From Bacteroidales bacterium (lineage in GTDB: Bacteria; Bacteroidota; Bacteroidia; Bacteroidales; UBA932), in contig JAFSUF010000001.1 in the NCBI GenBank assembly GCA_017445425.1, forward strand, positions 1 to 60,581: a DNA stretch of 60,581 bases, read 5' to 3'. The notes under the pieces are model-generated. The model saw nothing but the letters and a program-made list of their open reading frames with translations. It was not told the DNA's origin and ran no database searches. Position numbers and translations under genes: made by a program. Shown here piece after piece: positions 1 through 8,356 of the stretch (position 1 is the first letter of the stretch; each line of letters starts with the position of its first letter).

Positions 1-4
1 ACTA

Positions 5-39
5 TTTCTCAAACTGTAGGTTTTGTGCTGTTTGAGAAA
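5..39. repeat. 10-bp perfect inverted repeat
   Basis: Two perfect 10-base arms (5-14 and 30-39, TTTCTCAAAC / GTTTGAGAAA) are separated by 15 bases. The repeat lies about 85 bases past the stop codon of the last gene of the minus-strand operon. No T-run follows either arm, so it is not a classical Rho-independent terminator. It could be a weak or Rho-assisted stop, or part of an element cut by the window edge. Bases 40-122 hold nothing else that I recognise. Confidence 0.5.
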
Positions 40-122
40 ATACCTGTAAATCAATTATTTAACAAATCAAAACATATTGTTCCTGTTGATGGCTATCCTA
101 ACTTATTCAGTATCAGCGAGTC

Positions 123-1607
123 TTAACGGGACACTAGTGATGCTTTGTAATTGTTCATATAGAACGATGATATTACGGAAGCATCGCTGGTGGCATTATC
201 GATGTCAGGCAGAGCACTTCCATTTGCAACGACACCATATGCATCCAGACCTCTGGTATCGGTAATCGAACCTATTGTCCATTCAACACTGTAATATCCG
301 GGCATAAGTTCCACCGTCTGCCATACCTTTCCGTTCACCACATTGTAGATATTCCAGGCATTTGCTGTAAAGATGCAAAGGCCTCCAACAGCCGTATCGG
401 TAGTGATGATGGTATTGTCGCTGGTATTCCAGCCTACAGCTCTCTGCATTCGGCCTACACCGACAGGTGTACCGAGGTCTTCAGATCCGTCACTCTGGAT
501 GGGTACCACTGCGTTAACCAAAGAGGGCATCGTGAGCAACTCTTCCGTATTTGTGTTGAACAAATCGTTATAAAGATCTATCTCGCCCAATTGTATGGGA
601 CGGTTGTCCATCGGGTTGCTGAGGGAGATGCGCAGATACTGGGCTTTAACGGGGCGTGCAAACGGCAGTTGCTGTGCGAAGCAGGTATGCGGGAAACTCT
701 TGTCCAGCATCGCATCCCAAGTAGCACCGTCATTGCTTGTTTCAATCAAAACATGACCCGGCATTGTGGCGGCATCAAAATCCCATCCCTGGGAAAGTAT
801 GATACCGGAGAACAACTTGACACTCTGCATATCAATGGTAATGACCTGGTCGCTCTCTGCACCGGCTATCCACGAAGTTTTGGGATTGCCGTCCACCGCC
901 TTGGACAGCGGTGCGCTGGATGAACTACTAGTTGCATCCATCAGCCAGATAGATTTATCCAACTGCATAAGCGCTGCATCCTGGACATTGACGGTAGAGG
1001 AAACATACTCGTCAAGGAAGTCTGCCGTAGGCTTGTACACAGTGTAATACGTCACAGGAAGATCGGCGTCGACGCCGTCAATTGTAATGGTAGTCTGATT
1101 GGGAGCGAGTGTCTTCTTCTGCTGCTGACCGGCAAAGTCGCTGTAGACCACAACCACATATGCCTCGTCTGCACCGCCCTCCTCGAAAGTTATCTCCATG
1201 GAACTGTCAGATGTTTCTTTCATCTTGACAAACTTGCGGTTGGGTAGAGCGCCAGAGTAGTATGAATCTCCATAGACCTCAACTACCACGCCCATAGGGA
1301 GGGATTCGCGGTTGCCTGCATCCTGGGTTACCACGCGGATGATGTTTTCCCCGGCAGACAGGCCGTCTACCTCCACTCGCTGCATCTCACTCGCAGAATC
1401 GATCCAGAACTTCTTGACACTGCCCGAATTGTAGTACACCTTGCCCGAAATTGCATCTGCAGGCACTTTGAATTCGAGCACCACGCGGCCGATGCCGGGA
1501 TAGGCCTTGAGATCCGAAGCCGGAGCCGGAGCCGGTGTCTCTTTCTGCTGGCAACTGGCAATGGCAACCAGCAGAAGAATCAGAATAATATGACATATCT
1601 TTTTCAT
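123..1607 (-). CDS. PUL lipoprotein: DUF4998-like plus F5/8 type C (discoidin) domain
   Basis: The 494-residue protein starts with a signal peptide ending in a lipobox (AIASC, Cys19), so it should be lipid-anchored, probably on the cell surface. Residues about 35-210 resemble DUF4998, a domain found in lipoproteins downstream of SusD. Residues about 230-350 resemble an F5/8 type C (discoidin-like) sugar-binding domain, with SKAVDGNPKTSW and LRISL motifs. The C-terminal part (about 370-494) looks like another beta-sandwich. It is the last gene of a five-gene operon, 22 bases after susD. Binding of glycan outside the cell is the likely role, by analogy with SusE/F-position proteins. Domain names rest on pattern recognition; the ligand is unknown. 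Confidence 0.8.
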   Translation of the reverse strand: MKKICHIILILLLVAIASCQQKETPAPAPASDLKAYPGIGRVVLEFKVPADAISGKVYYNSGSVKKFWIDSASEMQRVEVDGLSAGENIIRVVTQDAGNRESLPMGVVVEVYGDSYYSGALPNRKFVKMKETSDSSMEITFEEGGADEAYVVVVYSDFAGQQQKKTLAPNQTTITIDGVDADLPVTYYTVYKPTADFLDEYVSSTVNVQDAALMQLDKSIWLMDATSSSSSAPLSKAVDGNPKTSWIAGAESDQVITIDMQSVKLFSGIILSQGWDFDAATMPGHVLIETSNDGATWDAMLDKSFPHTCFAQQLPFARPVKAQYLRISLSNPMDNRPIQLGEIDLYNDLFNTNTEELLTMPSLVNAVVPIQSDGSEDLGTPVGVGRMQRAVGWNTSDNTIITTDTAVGGLCIFTANAWNIYNVVNGKVWQTVELMPGYYSVEWTIGSITDTRGLDAYGVVANGSALPDIDNATSDASVISSFYMNNYKASLVSR

Positions 1608-1629
1608 ATCGCTATAGATTTAGAGTGGA

Positions 1630-3402
1630 TTACTGCCAGGCTTCAGGTTGTGTCATACCCGTCATCTTCTTGGCATCTTCCAGAGGGATGGGAAGAACCA
1701 GGTACTTGTCGGTGTAGGACTGATAGTCGCGGATCTTACGTCTCTCGTAAGAGAATTTTCCGTCATCCTCTTTGGTGATGCGCATTCCGGTCACGAAACG
1801 GTTGGTCTCGGAGAGGATCTTCCAACGGCGCTGGTCCATAAAGCGGCCCTGCTCCAGGCAGAACTCTACGCGACGCTCGTTGCGGATGCGGGGCATCAGG
1901 AAATCGTAAGTTGCTTGATAGCCGGGAACATCCTCGATTGCCGGCTGGCCGGCACGCTGGCGGATTTTGTTCAACGACCTGGCAGCATTTGCATAGTCGC
2001 CAAGTTCGCACTGCGCCTCTGCAAGGTTCAGGTAGAACTCTGCCAGGCGGAAGAATACCCAGTGCACGCCAATCTTGGAGTAGCCGCCGTCGGGGCCCCA
2101 ATAGTTGATGTATTTGTCCTTGCGGCTATAGTAGCCGGTGCAGGAACGCTGGGTCTCCTGGGAAATCACGTCATTGAAACCGTTTCGGCCTCCGACATAA
2201 CTTTCTATGATATAATTCTGAGAGCAGTTGTAAGGCACGCCATAGTCCGCACCATTGTAGAGAATGTCAATATAGAAACGGGCATCGCGGTTGGCATACG
2301 GGTCACCGCCCTTATCCTCGCTATAGCCCAGCGCAGCGGCTTCCGGAGTAACTGTAACGCTCAGGTGGCTTGCATCGTTGTAGGTCACGGGCATCGCACC
2401 GTTTGTCATTTCAAAGCAGTCGACCAGCTCCTGTGTCGGGGACTCACCGCAGTTCCAAACGTGGTTTATTGATGCATACGGATAAGAACCAACATCCACG
2501 CAGTTGGTGTTGTTGATGTGGCTGTTGTCTGCCCACGAACGCCAGATAATCTCCGGAATCTCGTCGGTGAAGTTGCTTACGAACAGCTTCTTGTAGTCAT
2601 TCATAGGGACGAGGTCGTATTCGCTCATGTTGAGCACATCCTGAGCGGCATCGGCCGCTTTCTGCCACTTTGTGCGGTCTCTGGTGGGGTTGTTCAAGAT
2701 GCTAGCGTTGTGCAGGTAAACTCTTGCACGGATGGCCTTAGCCACGCCGTTGTCCACGCGGCGGGCTTCGTTTGCCGCCTGGCGGTTGGGAAGGATGCCA
2801 GATTGAACCACAGCCATCAGCTCTTCGGAAATCTTGTCTGCAATCCAGTCGTAAGTGGGACGGGTCAGGCTTGACCAATCCTTGTAGGAGGCGTCGAACG
2901 GTTCCTCTATCCATGGCATAGGGCCGTAGAATTCGAGTAGCAACATATAATAATAGCACCTCAGTACTTTTGCCTCCGCTACCCAGGTGTCAATCTCCTG
3001 CTGGGTCAGCACCGTAGATTGAGGCAGGTATTTGATGGCATTGTTGGCAAGACGGATACCGCGCCAGAAGTCAGGCCAGAGCTGCTCTGCGGGTGAGTTC
3101 CAGTCCCAGGTAATAACCGGATTGGAAAGCGAGAGGGTTCCGTTGTGCCAGTCGTACGCATCGTAGGTGGCTGCCCAGAAAGCATTGTCGGTGAGGCAGT
3201 CAAACGGGTTCATCACAAAGGATATCTGGTCTCTGGCGGTATAAATTTCGCCGTAGGCCGCATCTATCAAGCCTTTGCTTCGATCACGATTTGTAAGGAC
3301 CTTGTCCAGGGTAATCTGTCCGTCGGGGGTCTTTTCCAGAATCTTGTTGCATCCTGTAAGGGAAATAATCGCTACAAGAAATATATATATAGTCTTTTTC
3401 AT
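1630..3402 (-). CDS. SusD/RagB-family glycan-binding lipoprotein
   Basis: The 590-residue lipoprotein has a signal peptide and lipobox (SLTGC, Cys18). It is a SusD/RagB homolog: an all-helical TPR-like N-terminal half (EAKVLRCYYYMLLLEFYGPMPW is typical, about residues 145-165) and the C-terminal SusD block with HWVFFRLAEFYLNLAEAQ and NKIRQRAGQ (about 445-495) and RNERRVEFCLEQGRFMDQRRW (about 510-530). SusD proteins form the lid of the SusC channel and capture oligosaccharide on the outer surface. The gene is directly downstream of susC (11 bases between), the fixed order for such pairs. The length is normal for the family. Confidence 0.95.
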   Translation of the reverse strand: MKKTIYIFLVAIISLTGCNKILEKTPDGQITLDKVLTNRDRSKGLIDAAYGEIYTARDQISFVMNPFDCLTDNAFWAATYDAYDWHNGTLSLSNPVITWDWNSPAEQLWPDFWRGIRLANNAIKYLPQSTVLTQQEIDTWVAEAKVLRCYYYMLLLEFYGPMPWIEEPFDASYKDWSSLTRPTYDWIADKISEELMAVVQSGILPNRQAANEARRVDNGVAKAIRARVYLHNASILNNPTRDRTKWQKAADAAQDVLNMSEYDLVPMNDYKKLFVSNFTDEIPEIIWRSWADNSHINNTNCVDVGSYPYASINHVWNCGESPTQELVDCFEMTNGAMPVTYNDASHLSVTVTPEAAALGYSEDKGGDPYANRDARFYIDILYNGADYGVPYNCSQNYIIESYVGGRNGFNDVISQETQRSCTGYYSRKDKYINYWGPDGGYSKIGVHWVFFRLAEFYLNLAEAQCELGDYANAARSLNKIRQRAGQPAIEDVPGYQATYDFLMPRIRNERRVEFCLEQGRFMDQRRWKILSETNRFVTGMRITKEDDGKFSYERRKIRDYQSYTDKYLVLPIPLEDAKKMTGMTQPEAWQ

Positions 3403-3413
3403 AGCTCTTTCGT

Positions 3414-6400
3414 TTAGAAGGAAATATTAAGACCAACGTTGTAGGTCGAGAATACAGGGTAGAGCAATTCGTTGTTCTGCTCGGGATCCTGATATTTGAC
3501 CGGATAATTGTCGAATGTCAGCAGGTTGAGGCCGTTGACATAGAGTCGGATCTGCTCTGCACGGATACTGCGCGACAGGCGCTGGGGCAGGCTGTAGCCG
3601 ATTTCGACATTCTTCAAGCGGAGATAACTGCCGTCCACCAGCCAGAAGTCGGACATAATTTTGCTGGCATTACTACCAGGATCAAGCCTGGGATAGGTAA
3701 TAGGAAGGCCGGCATCCAGACGTTCCTGGCTCCAGGCTTCCTTGTGCCACTGATTGAAGTTGTAGGTCTCCCAGATACGCTGGCCGGCCAGATAGTAGCT
3801 ACGCCCGGCAACGCCCTGCCACATCATGCTGAAGTCAAAGCCCTTGTACTGGACGCTAAGGCCGAAGCCGTAGTTCCATTCGGGCATTTCGGGGTTGCCG
3901 ATGGGCACCATATCCCTTTCGTCGACGTATCCGTCACCAGTCTTGTCTACATACTTGAGGTCGCCCGGTTTGGGGGATGCTCCCGTGCCGCTCTGATCGT
4001 ACCAGTTGATGATATCCTCTTCGCTGTTGAAGAAGCCGGCAGTCTCATAACCGAAGTTCTGGCCCATCCTGAAGCCGGTGCTGCGAAGCCGCACTGCATA
4101 ATCTTCCGGCAGGAGCACCTCGCTTAGGTAGAGCACTTTGTTGCGGTTGAAGGCCGTGTTGGCCCTCGCGTCAACCCTGAAGTCCCTGGAGAATACCTTA
4201 GAGTAACTCAGGCTCAACTCAAAGCCCTTGTTTTCAATTTGGCCTGCATTGACCTTGGGGAGGATACCCGAAACGCTGACGCCACCAGTGCCGAATACGC
4301 CGGTGGGCACAAGGCCGGTGGCGGGGATCAGGATGTTGTTGCGGCGCTCGTAGAATAAATCGGCCTCCAGACGGAAGTCATGCCACAGACCCAGTTCAAA
4401 ACCGAGATTGTACTTGGTAGCCTTCTCCCAGGTCAGCTCTTCGTTACCGATCTGGGACTCGTAGCTGCCACTCCAAAGGGTCAGGAAGGCGAACCTGGAA
4501 CCGTTCATATTGTCGTTTCCGACCTGTCCGACCGATGCACGGACCTTACCGAAAGTAATGGTGTCCTGATATTTCATCCACGGCTCCTCGGAGAAGATCC
4601 AACCCAACGACATAGAGGGGAAGAAACCCATCTTCTTGCCGGGGGCGAACTGCTCGGAACCGTTGTACCCGAAGTTGAGTTCTGCAAGATAACGGCTGTT
4701 GAAAGCGTATGTCGCACGTCCCACGAAACCGACATAGTTGTAAGGCAATTGGATATTGATAACCCTGCGATAGCGGTTGAACAGCAACATTCCGGTGATG
4801 TCGTGCAGCCCGAATGTGTTAGCGTAGTTGAGAGAAGCATCTATGTTGAACAGGTTGTTGAAACTCTGGTACTGGGCGTCGCTAAGCGGGCTGTTGGACA
4901 TGGTACCCGTCTTCTCGTATCTCACGCCGTCGGGCGAGTCGGGATCGGCCACCGCCTCATACAGCTGGAAGGTACGCTGTCGTACCTGCTGGTTGCTGGA
5001 GAATGCATCGTAAGAGAGTACCACCTTTGCAGAGAGGCCTTTCATGATAAAGTCCAGCTGCTGCTCCAGGCCCAGGGTAGCTGTCACCTGGTTTGTCTGG
5101 GTGTTGCGGAAACCGGAGCGGTTCAGCATACCGTAAGGAACATTGTTTATGTTACCTCCCTTGAGAGAAGATGTCAGAACCTCGCCGTCCGGAGTAACAT
5201 CGTTGAAGTAGTTGTTAGGAGTAGTGACCAGAGAACTGATTACAATGGAGTAGCCGTTGACATCGCTCAGATACGCGCCGTTATTGGGAACCACAACGGG
5301 GTCGTTCTTGGACTGCATATATCCGCTGATGTTGAGAAACATCCTCAGGCTGGAAGTGACATCAATATCGAAGTTGGACCTGAAGTTGACGCGGTCGGCT
5401 TTTGATGTCGGATCGTAGTCATATTCAGTGAACGGCTCCGTGCGGAAAATACCACGCTGATGCAGATAACCAACAGTTGTGAAGTAGCGCATACGTTCGG
5501 TACCGCCGCTGATGTTCACGTTGACCCTTTCCATAGGGCTGTTGGGCTGGATAAACTCCTTGACAAAGTTTCTTGTAGGATAAAGCGCCTGGAAATCTCC
5601 GGTACGGTAGTGCTCGAGGGCCGCATCGTCGTAAATTGCCTGACGACCGTTCTGGAACTCAACCTGGTTACGCAGCAGCGCATAATCGTAGGCCGACACC
5701 ATATCGGGCATGCGGGTTGGATTCTGCCAGGACTGCTCCAATGTGACGTCGATAACCGGTTGACCAGATTTACCGCGGCGGGTGGTAACCAGGATCACAC
5801 CGTTGGCGCCACGTACTCCGTAGACGGCCGTTGCAGAAGCATCTTTGAGCACCGTGATGGACTCGACCTCGCGGGGATCCAGAGCGGTAAAGTCACGTTC
5901 CACACCGTCCACCAGAATCAGAGGTGTCTGTCCGTTGACGGTAGATGCACCACGAATGTAGAAGTTCATCTGCTCGCCGCCCGGCACACCGGAACGCTGG
6001 AGCACCGTTAGGCCGGGAAGACGGCCCGCCAGCGCGATACCAAGGTTGGATGCGGGGGTTTGTTTAAGACCTGTAGCGGGCATACTGGATACGGCAGCAA
6101 CAACGCTTTCTTTGCGCTGCTGACCGTATGCTACAACCACTGTTTCTTCCAGTTCGGAGGCCTCCTCTATCATCGTAACGTTGATAACTGAGCGGCCGGC
6201 AACCGGAATGTCCTGGGACTGATAACCCATACAGGTGAAAATCAGGCTCGATGCTCCAGAAGGCACATTAATGGAATAATGGCCAGATGCATCGGCTGTC
6301 ACTCCTTGCGTGGTACCCTGAATCTGGACTACCACGCCCGGAACAGGTTCTTGCTGAGGATCGGTAATTACACCTTTTACGGTGAGGCCTCGATCCTGCC

Positions 6401-6461
6401 CTGCGGCGATGCCCGTAAAGAGCATCACTGCCAGCAGAAAACATGCTAATTTGGCTTTCAT
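3414..6461 (-). CDS. SusC/RagA-family TonB-dependent outer-membrane transporter
   Basis: The 1015-residue protein has a cleaved signal peptide (about 1-21, ending AAG-QD), a carboxypeptidase-regulatory-like beta-sandwich (about 27-105), the SusC signature EETVVVAYGQQRKESV (about 105-120), a plug domain with IRGASTVNGQTPLILVDGVE and LKDASATAVYGVRGANGVI (about 165-225), and a long 22-strand barrel region ending in aromatic NVGLNISF. It would import glycan oligomers across the outer membrane using TonB energy, with the adjacent SusD as lid. It follows the GH99-like gene by 15 bases and belongs to the same operon. Confidence 0.96.
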   Translation of the reverse strand: MKAKLACFLLAVMLFTGIAAGQDRGLTVKGVITDPQQEPVPGVVVQIQGTTQGVTADASGHYSINVPSGASSLIFTCMGYQSQDIPVAGRSVINVTMIEEASELEETVVVAYGQQRKESVVAAVSSMPATGLKQTPASNLGIALAGRLPGLTVLQRSGVPGGEQMNFYIRGASTVNGQTPLILVDGVERDFTALDPREVESITVLKDASATAVYGVRGANGVILVTTRRGKSGQPVIDVTLEQSWQNPTRMPDMVSAYDYALLRNQVEFQNGRQAIYDDAALEHYRTGDFQALYPTRNFVKEFIQPNSPMERVNVNISGGTERMRYFTTVGYLHQRGIFRTEPFTEYDYDPTSKADRVNFRSNFDIDVTSSLRMFLNISGYMQSKNDPVVVPNNGAYLSDVNGYSIVISSLVTTPNNYFNDVTPDGEVLTSSLKGGNINNVPYGMLNRSGFRNTQTNQVTATLGLEQQLDFIMKGLSAKVVLSYDAFSSNQQVRQRTFQLYEAVADPDSPDGVRYEKTGTMSNSPLSDAQYQSFNNLFNIDASLNYANTFGLHDITGMLLFNRYRRVINIQLPYNYVGFVGRATYAFNSRYLAELNFGYNGSEQFAPGKKMGFFPSMSLGWIFSEEPWMKYQDTITFGKVRASVGQVGNDNMNGSRFAFLTLWSGSYESQIGNEELTWEKATKYNLGFELGLWHDFRLEADLFYERRNNILIPATGLVPTGVFGTGGVSVSGILPKVNAGQIENKGFELSLSYSKVFSRDFRVDARANTAFNRNKVLYLSEVLLPEDYAVRLRSTGFRMGQNFGYETAGFFNSEEDIINWYDQSGTGASPKPGDLKYVDKTGDGYVDERDMVPIGNPEMPEWNYGFGLSVQYKGFDFSMMWQGVAGRSYYLAGQRIWETYNFNQWHKEAWSQERLDAGLPITYPRLDPGSNASKIMSDFWLVDGSYLRLKNVEIGYSLPQRLSRSIRAEQIRLYVNGLNLLTFDNYPVKYQDPEQNNELLYPVFSTYNVGLNISF

Positions 6462-6476
6462 ACAGTATTATTTAGG

Positions 6477-8354
6477 TTAATTGTTCATTATATACATATA
6501 ACTCAGGCGGCCCATAGGCATTGCACTGCCGGAGGTGTAAGTATTCATAATGTCGGAGGGACCTTCCACCCCCATCGCAACCTTGAAATAGAATTGCTTG
6601 ACATCAGTCAGGCCTACGGCGCTGCGGGGAATCGAAAGCTGCAGCATTTTGCCGGAATGAACAAAGCGTGCCTGAGCGACATTCTCTACAAAATAACTCT
6701 TGCCGGTAAATCTCTGAACAGACGCCTTGCCGGAGGTGATGTCGCGTCCTATTACATAGTCGTAACTTTCCCAGGCCTTGGTGGCGGGCTCCCCTGTCCC
6801 AATATAGATATTGAGCCAGTTCTCTTTAAGCGAAGGCTTTGAGAAGTCTTCTTTGCCCTTGATGTAGAAATAAATGTTGTCGGCGTCGTGAGCTACTCTC
6901 ACCTCGACTATCTTGTCGGTTGGCGCTGGCTGTGCGTAGTGGACTTTCTGGGAATTGCCGTAGCAGTTGCGGGCGATGAAGGCTGCGTCGGTGTTGCGCT
7001 CCACATATTCTATATTTTCCCATACAGACACATCTCCGGAAATGTCTATCGTATGCTCCGCCTGGGCTGGTCTAATGCCTTCTTGAGAGCCCTTGTACCG
7101 ACGTACATTCTTTATCAACTGCAGATAGAATGCATCCTGATAGCCGCCCTTCATGGGTTCAATATCACGGGAATATTCTTTACTGGCGGCATCGCACAGC
7201 ATATATTCGCCGTCGTAAAGTTGTTTGTAGGCAATCCATTCGTTCCAGCCGCCGACCGATACCATAGGCGGGTCCGCTTTGATAGCCTCATCCCACTCTG
7301 CCTGAAAGAATGTTCCTTTGTCCACATCCTCGGAAATGTTCTGCCGCAAGGACGGGCTCCAGCCTCTGCCCCAGTTGGTCCAGTTTTCACGGGTAAGGGA
7401 GAATGACATCGGAACCATCGGATGGCTGGCTACAGTGACATTCATCATCTTGGATTCTGAATGATACGGTTGCGGAAACTTCCACTCTATCCAAGTAAAG
7501 CCGTTGGGGTATGTCGGGTCAAACGGCCAGTTGGGCTTGAAGAAATGGAAGAAATCCAGGATTTCTGCACTGAGCTCGCCCGGTTCGTAAGAAGTATCTC
7601 CACGGGAGGAAGCTTCGGCATAATCGTCCTTAGCATCTGTATAGGCAATGATAAGGGGCTTGCCCTCGTAGTAATACCAAGCGCTTGGATAACGGCCGGG
7701 GCCATATAGGAGATTGTACAGATTCCTCACCGTCTGGAAAGAGCGGGAGTGCGTATAGCTCACCATTTTAGGCGGGTTCCAACCCTCTTTCTGCATCTCC
7801 GTAATAACCTTTGCCACCTGCAGGACTACATCATCGTAGATGACGGCGTTAGTGTGGTCAAAAAATATGAAATCCACACCCGCCATAGTTATCATCTGCA
7901 TCTGCTTGCGCAGCACCCACTCGTCAATAGAGTTGTAATAGCCCCACAGCGGCTCGCCCCACCAGTGGGCCTGGCCGTTGGGGCTTATGACATCGTCGTA
8001 CCTGTGGAACAGAATGTTGAGTCCGTCTTCCATCTGGAGTATCTTGGTGGCGTCATAAACTCCTGAGGCATAGGGCTGGCCTATCCACGGCCAGAAGAAC
8101 ATACCGACCTGACGGTCGTCACGGAAACTGCCAATGCGGTCGAAAGTCCGGCCGAACTGGTCTACGCCTACAATGTCGCCCACCATAGCCGTAGTCACCG
8201 CCACGGGCTCGCCGGGATTGTCGGGTCCGTCCGGGGTGTCTGGCTTGTCCGGTTTTTGGGGCTCGTCCGGTATTATATAGATAGGTGCGTGCTCACACGC
8301 ACAGGCAGACGCGACCATCATCAAGGTGATGATGTAAACAATATACTTCTTCAT
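6477..8354 (-). CDS. GH71/GH99-like lipoprotein with C-terminal CBM9-like domain
   Basis: The 625-residue lipoprotein starts MKKYIVYIITLMMVASACAC, where either Cys could be the lipidated one, followed by a Pro/Asp-rich spacer (about 24-52). The central part (about 70-410) has the look of the glycoside hydrolase 71/99-like group: MFFWPWIGQ, GVDFIFFDHTNAV, YYYEGKPLIIAYTDAK and VGGWNEWIAY. The end (about 440-625) resembles a CBM9-like beta-sandwich. GH99 enzymes are endo-alpha-mannosidases/mannanases, but GH71/99-like proteins in Bacteroidota PULs are often uncharacterised, so the substrate cannot be named. The gene sits 2 bases after the rhamnosidase and 15 before susC. Confidence 0.8.
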   Translation of the reverse strand: MKKYIVYIITLMMVASACACEHAPIYIIPDEPQKPDKPDTPDGPDNPGEPVAVTTAMVGDIVGVDQFGRTFDRIGSFRDDRQVGMFFWPWIGQPYASGVYDATKILQMEDGLNILFHRYDDVISPNGQAHWWGEPLWGYYNSIDEWVLRKQMQMITMAGVDFIFFDHTNAVIYDDVVLQVAKVITEMQKEGWNPPKMVSYTHSRSFQTVRNLYNLLYGPGRYPSAWYYYEGKPLIIAYTDAKDDYAEASSRGDTSYEPGELSAEILDFFHFFKPNWPFDPTYPNGFTWIEWKFPQPYHSESKMMNVTVASHPMVPMSFSLTRENWTNWGRGWSPSLRQNISEDVDKGTFFQAEWDEAIKADPPMVSVGGWNEWIAYKQLYDGEYMLCDAASKEYSRDIEPMKGGYQDAFYLQLIKNVRRYKGSQEGIRPAQAEHTIDISGDVSVWENIEYVERNTDAAFIARNCYGNSQKVHYAQPAPTDKIVEVRVAHDADNIYFYIKGKEDFSKPSLKENWLNIYIGTGEPATKAWESYDYVIGRDITSGKASVQRFTGKSYFVENVAQARFVHSGKMLQLSIPRSAVGLTDVKQFYFKVAMGVEGPSDIMNTYTSGSAMPMGRLSYMYIMNN

Positions 8355-8356
8355 AG

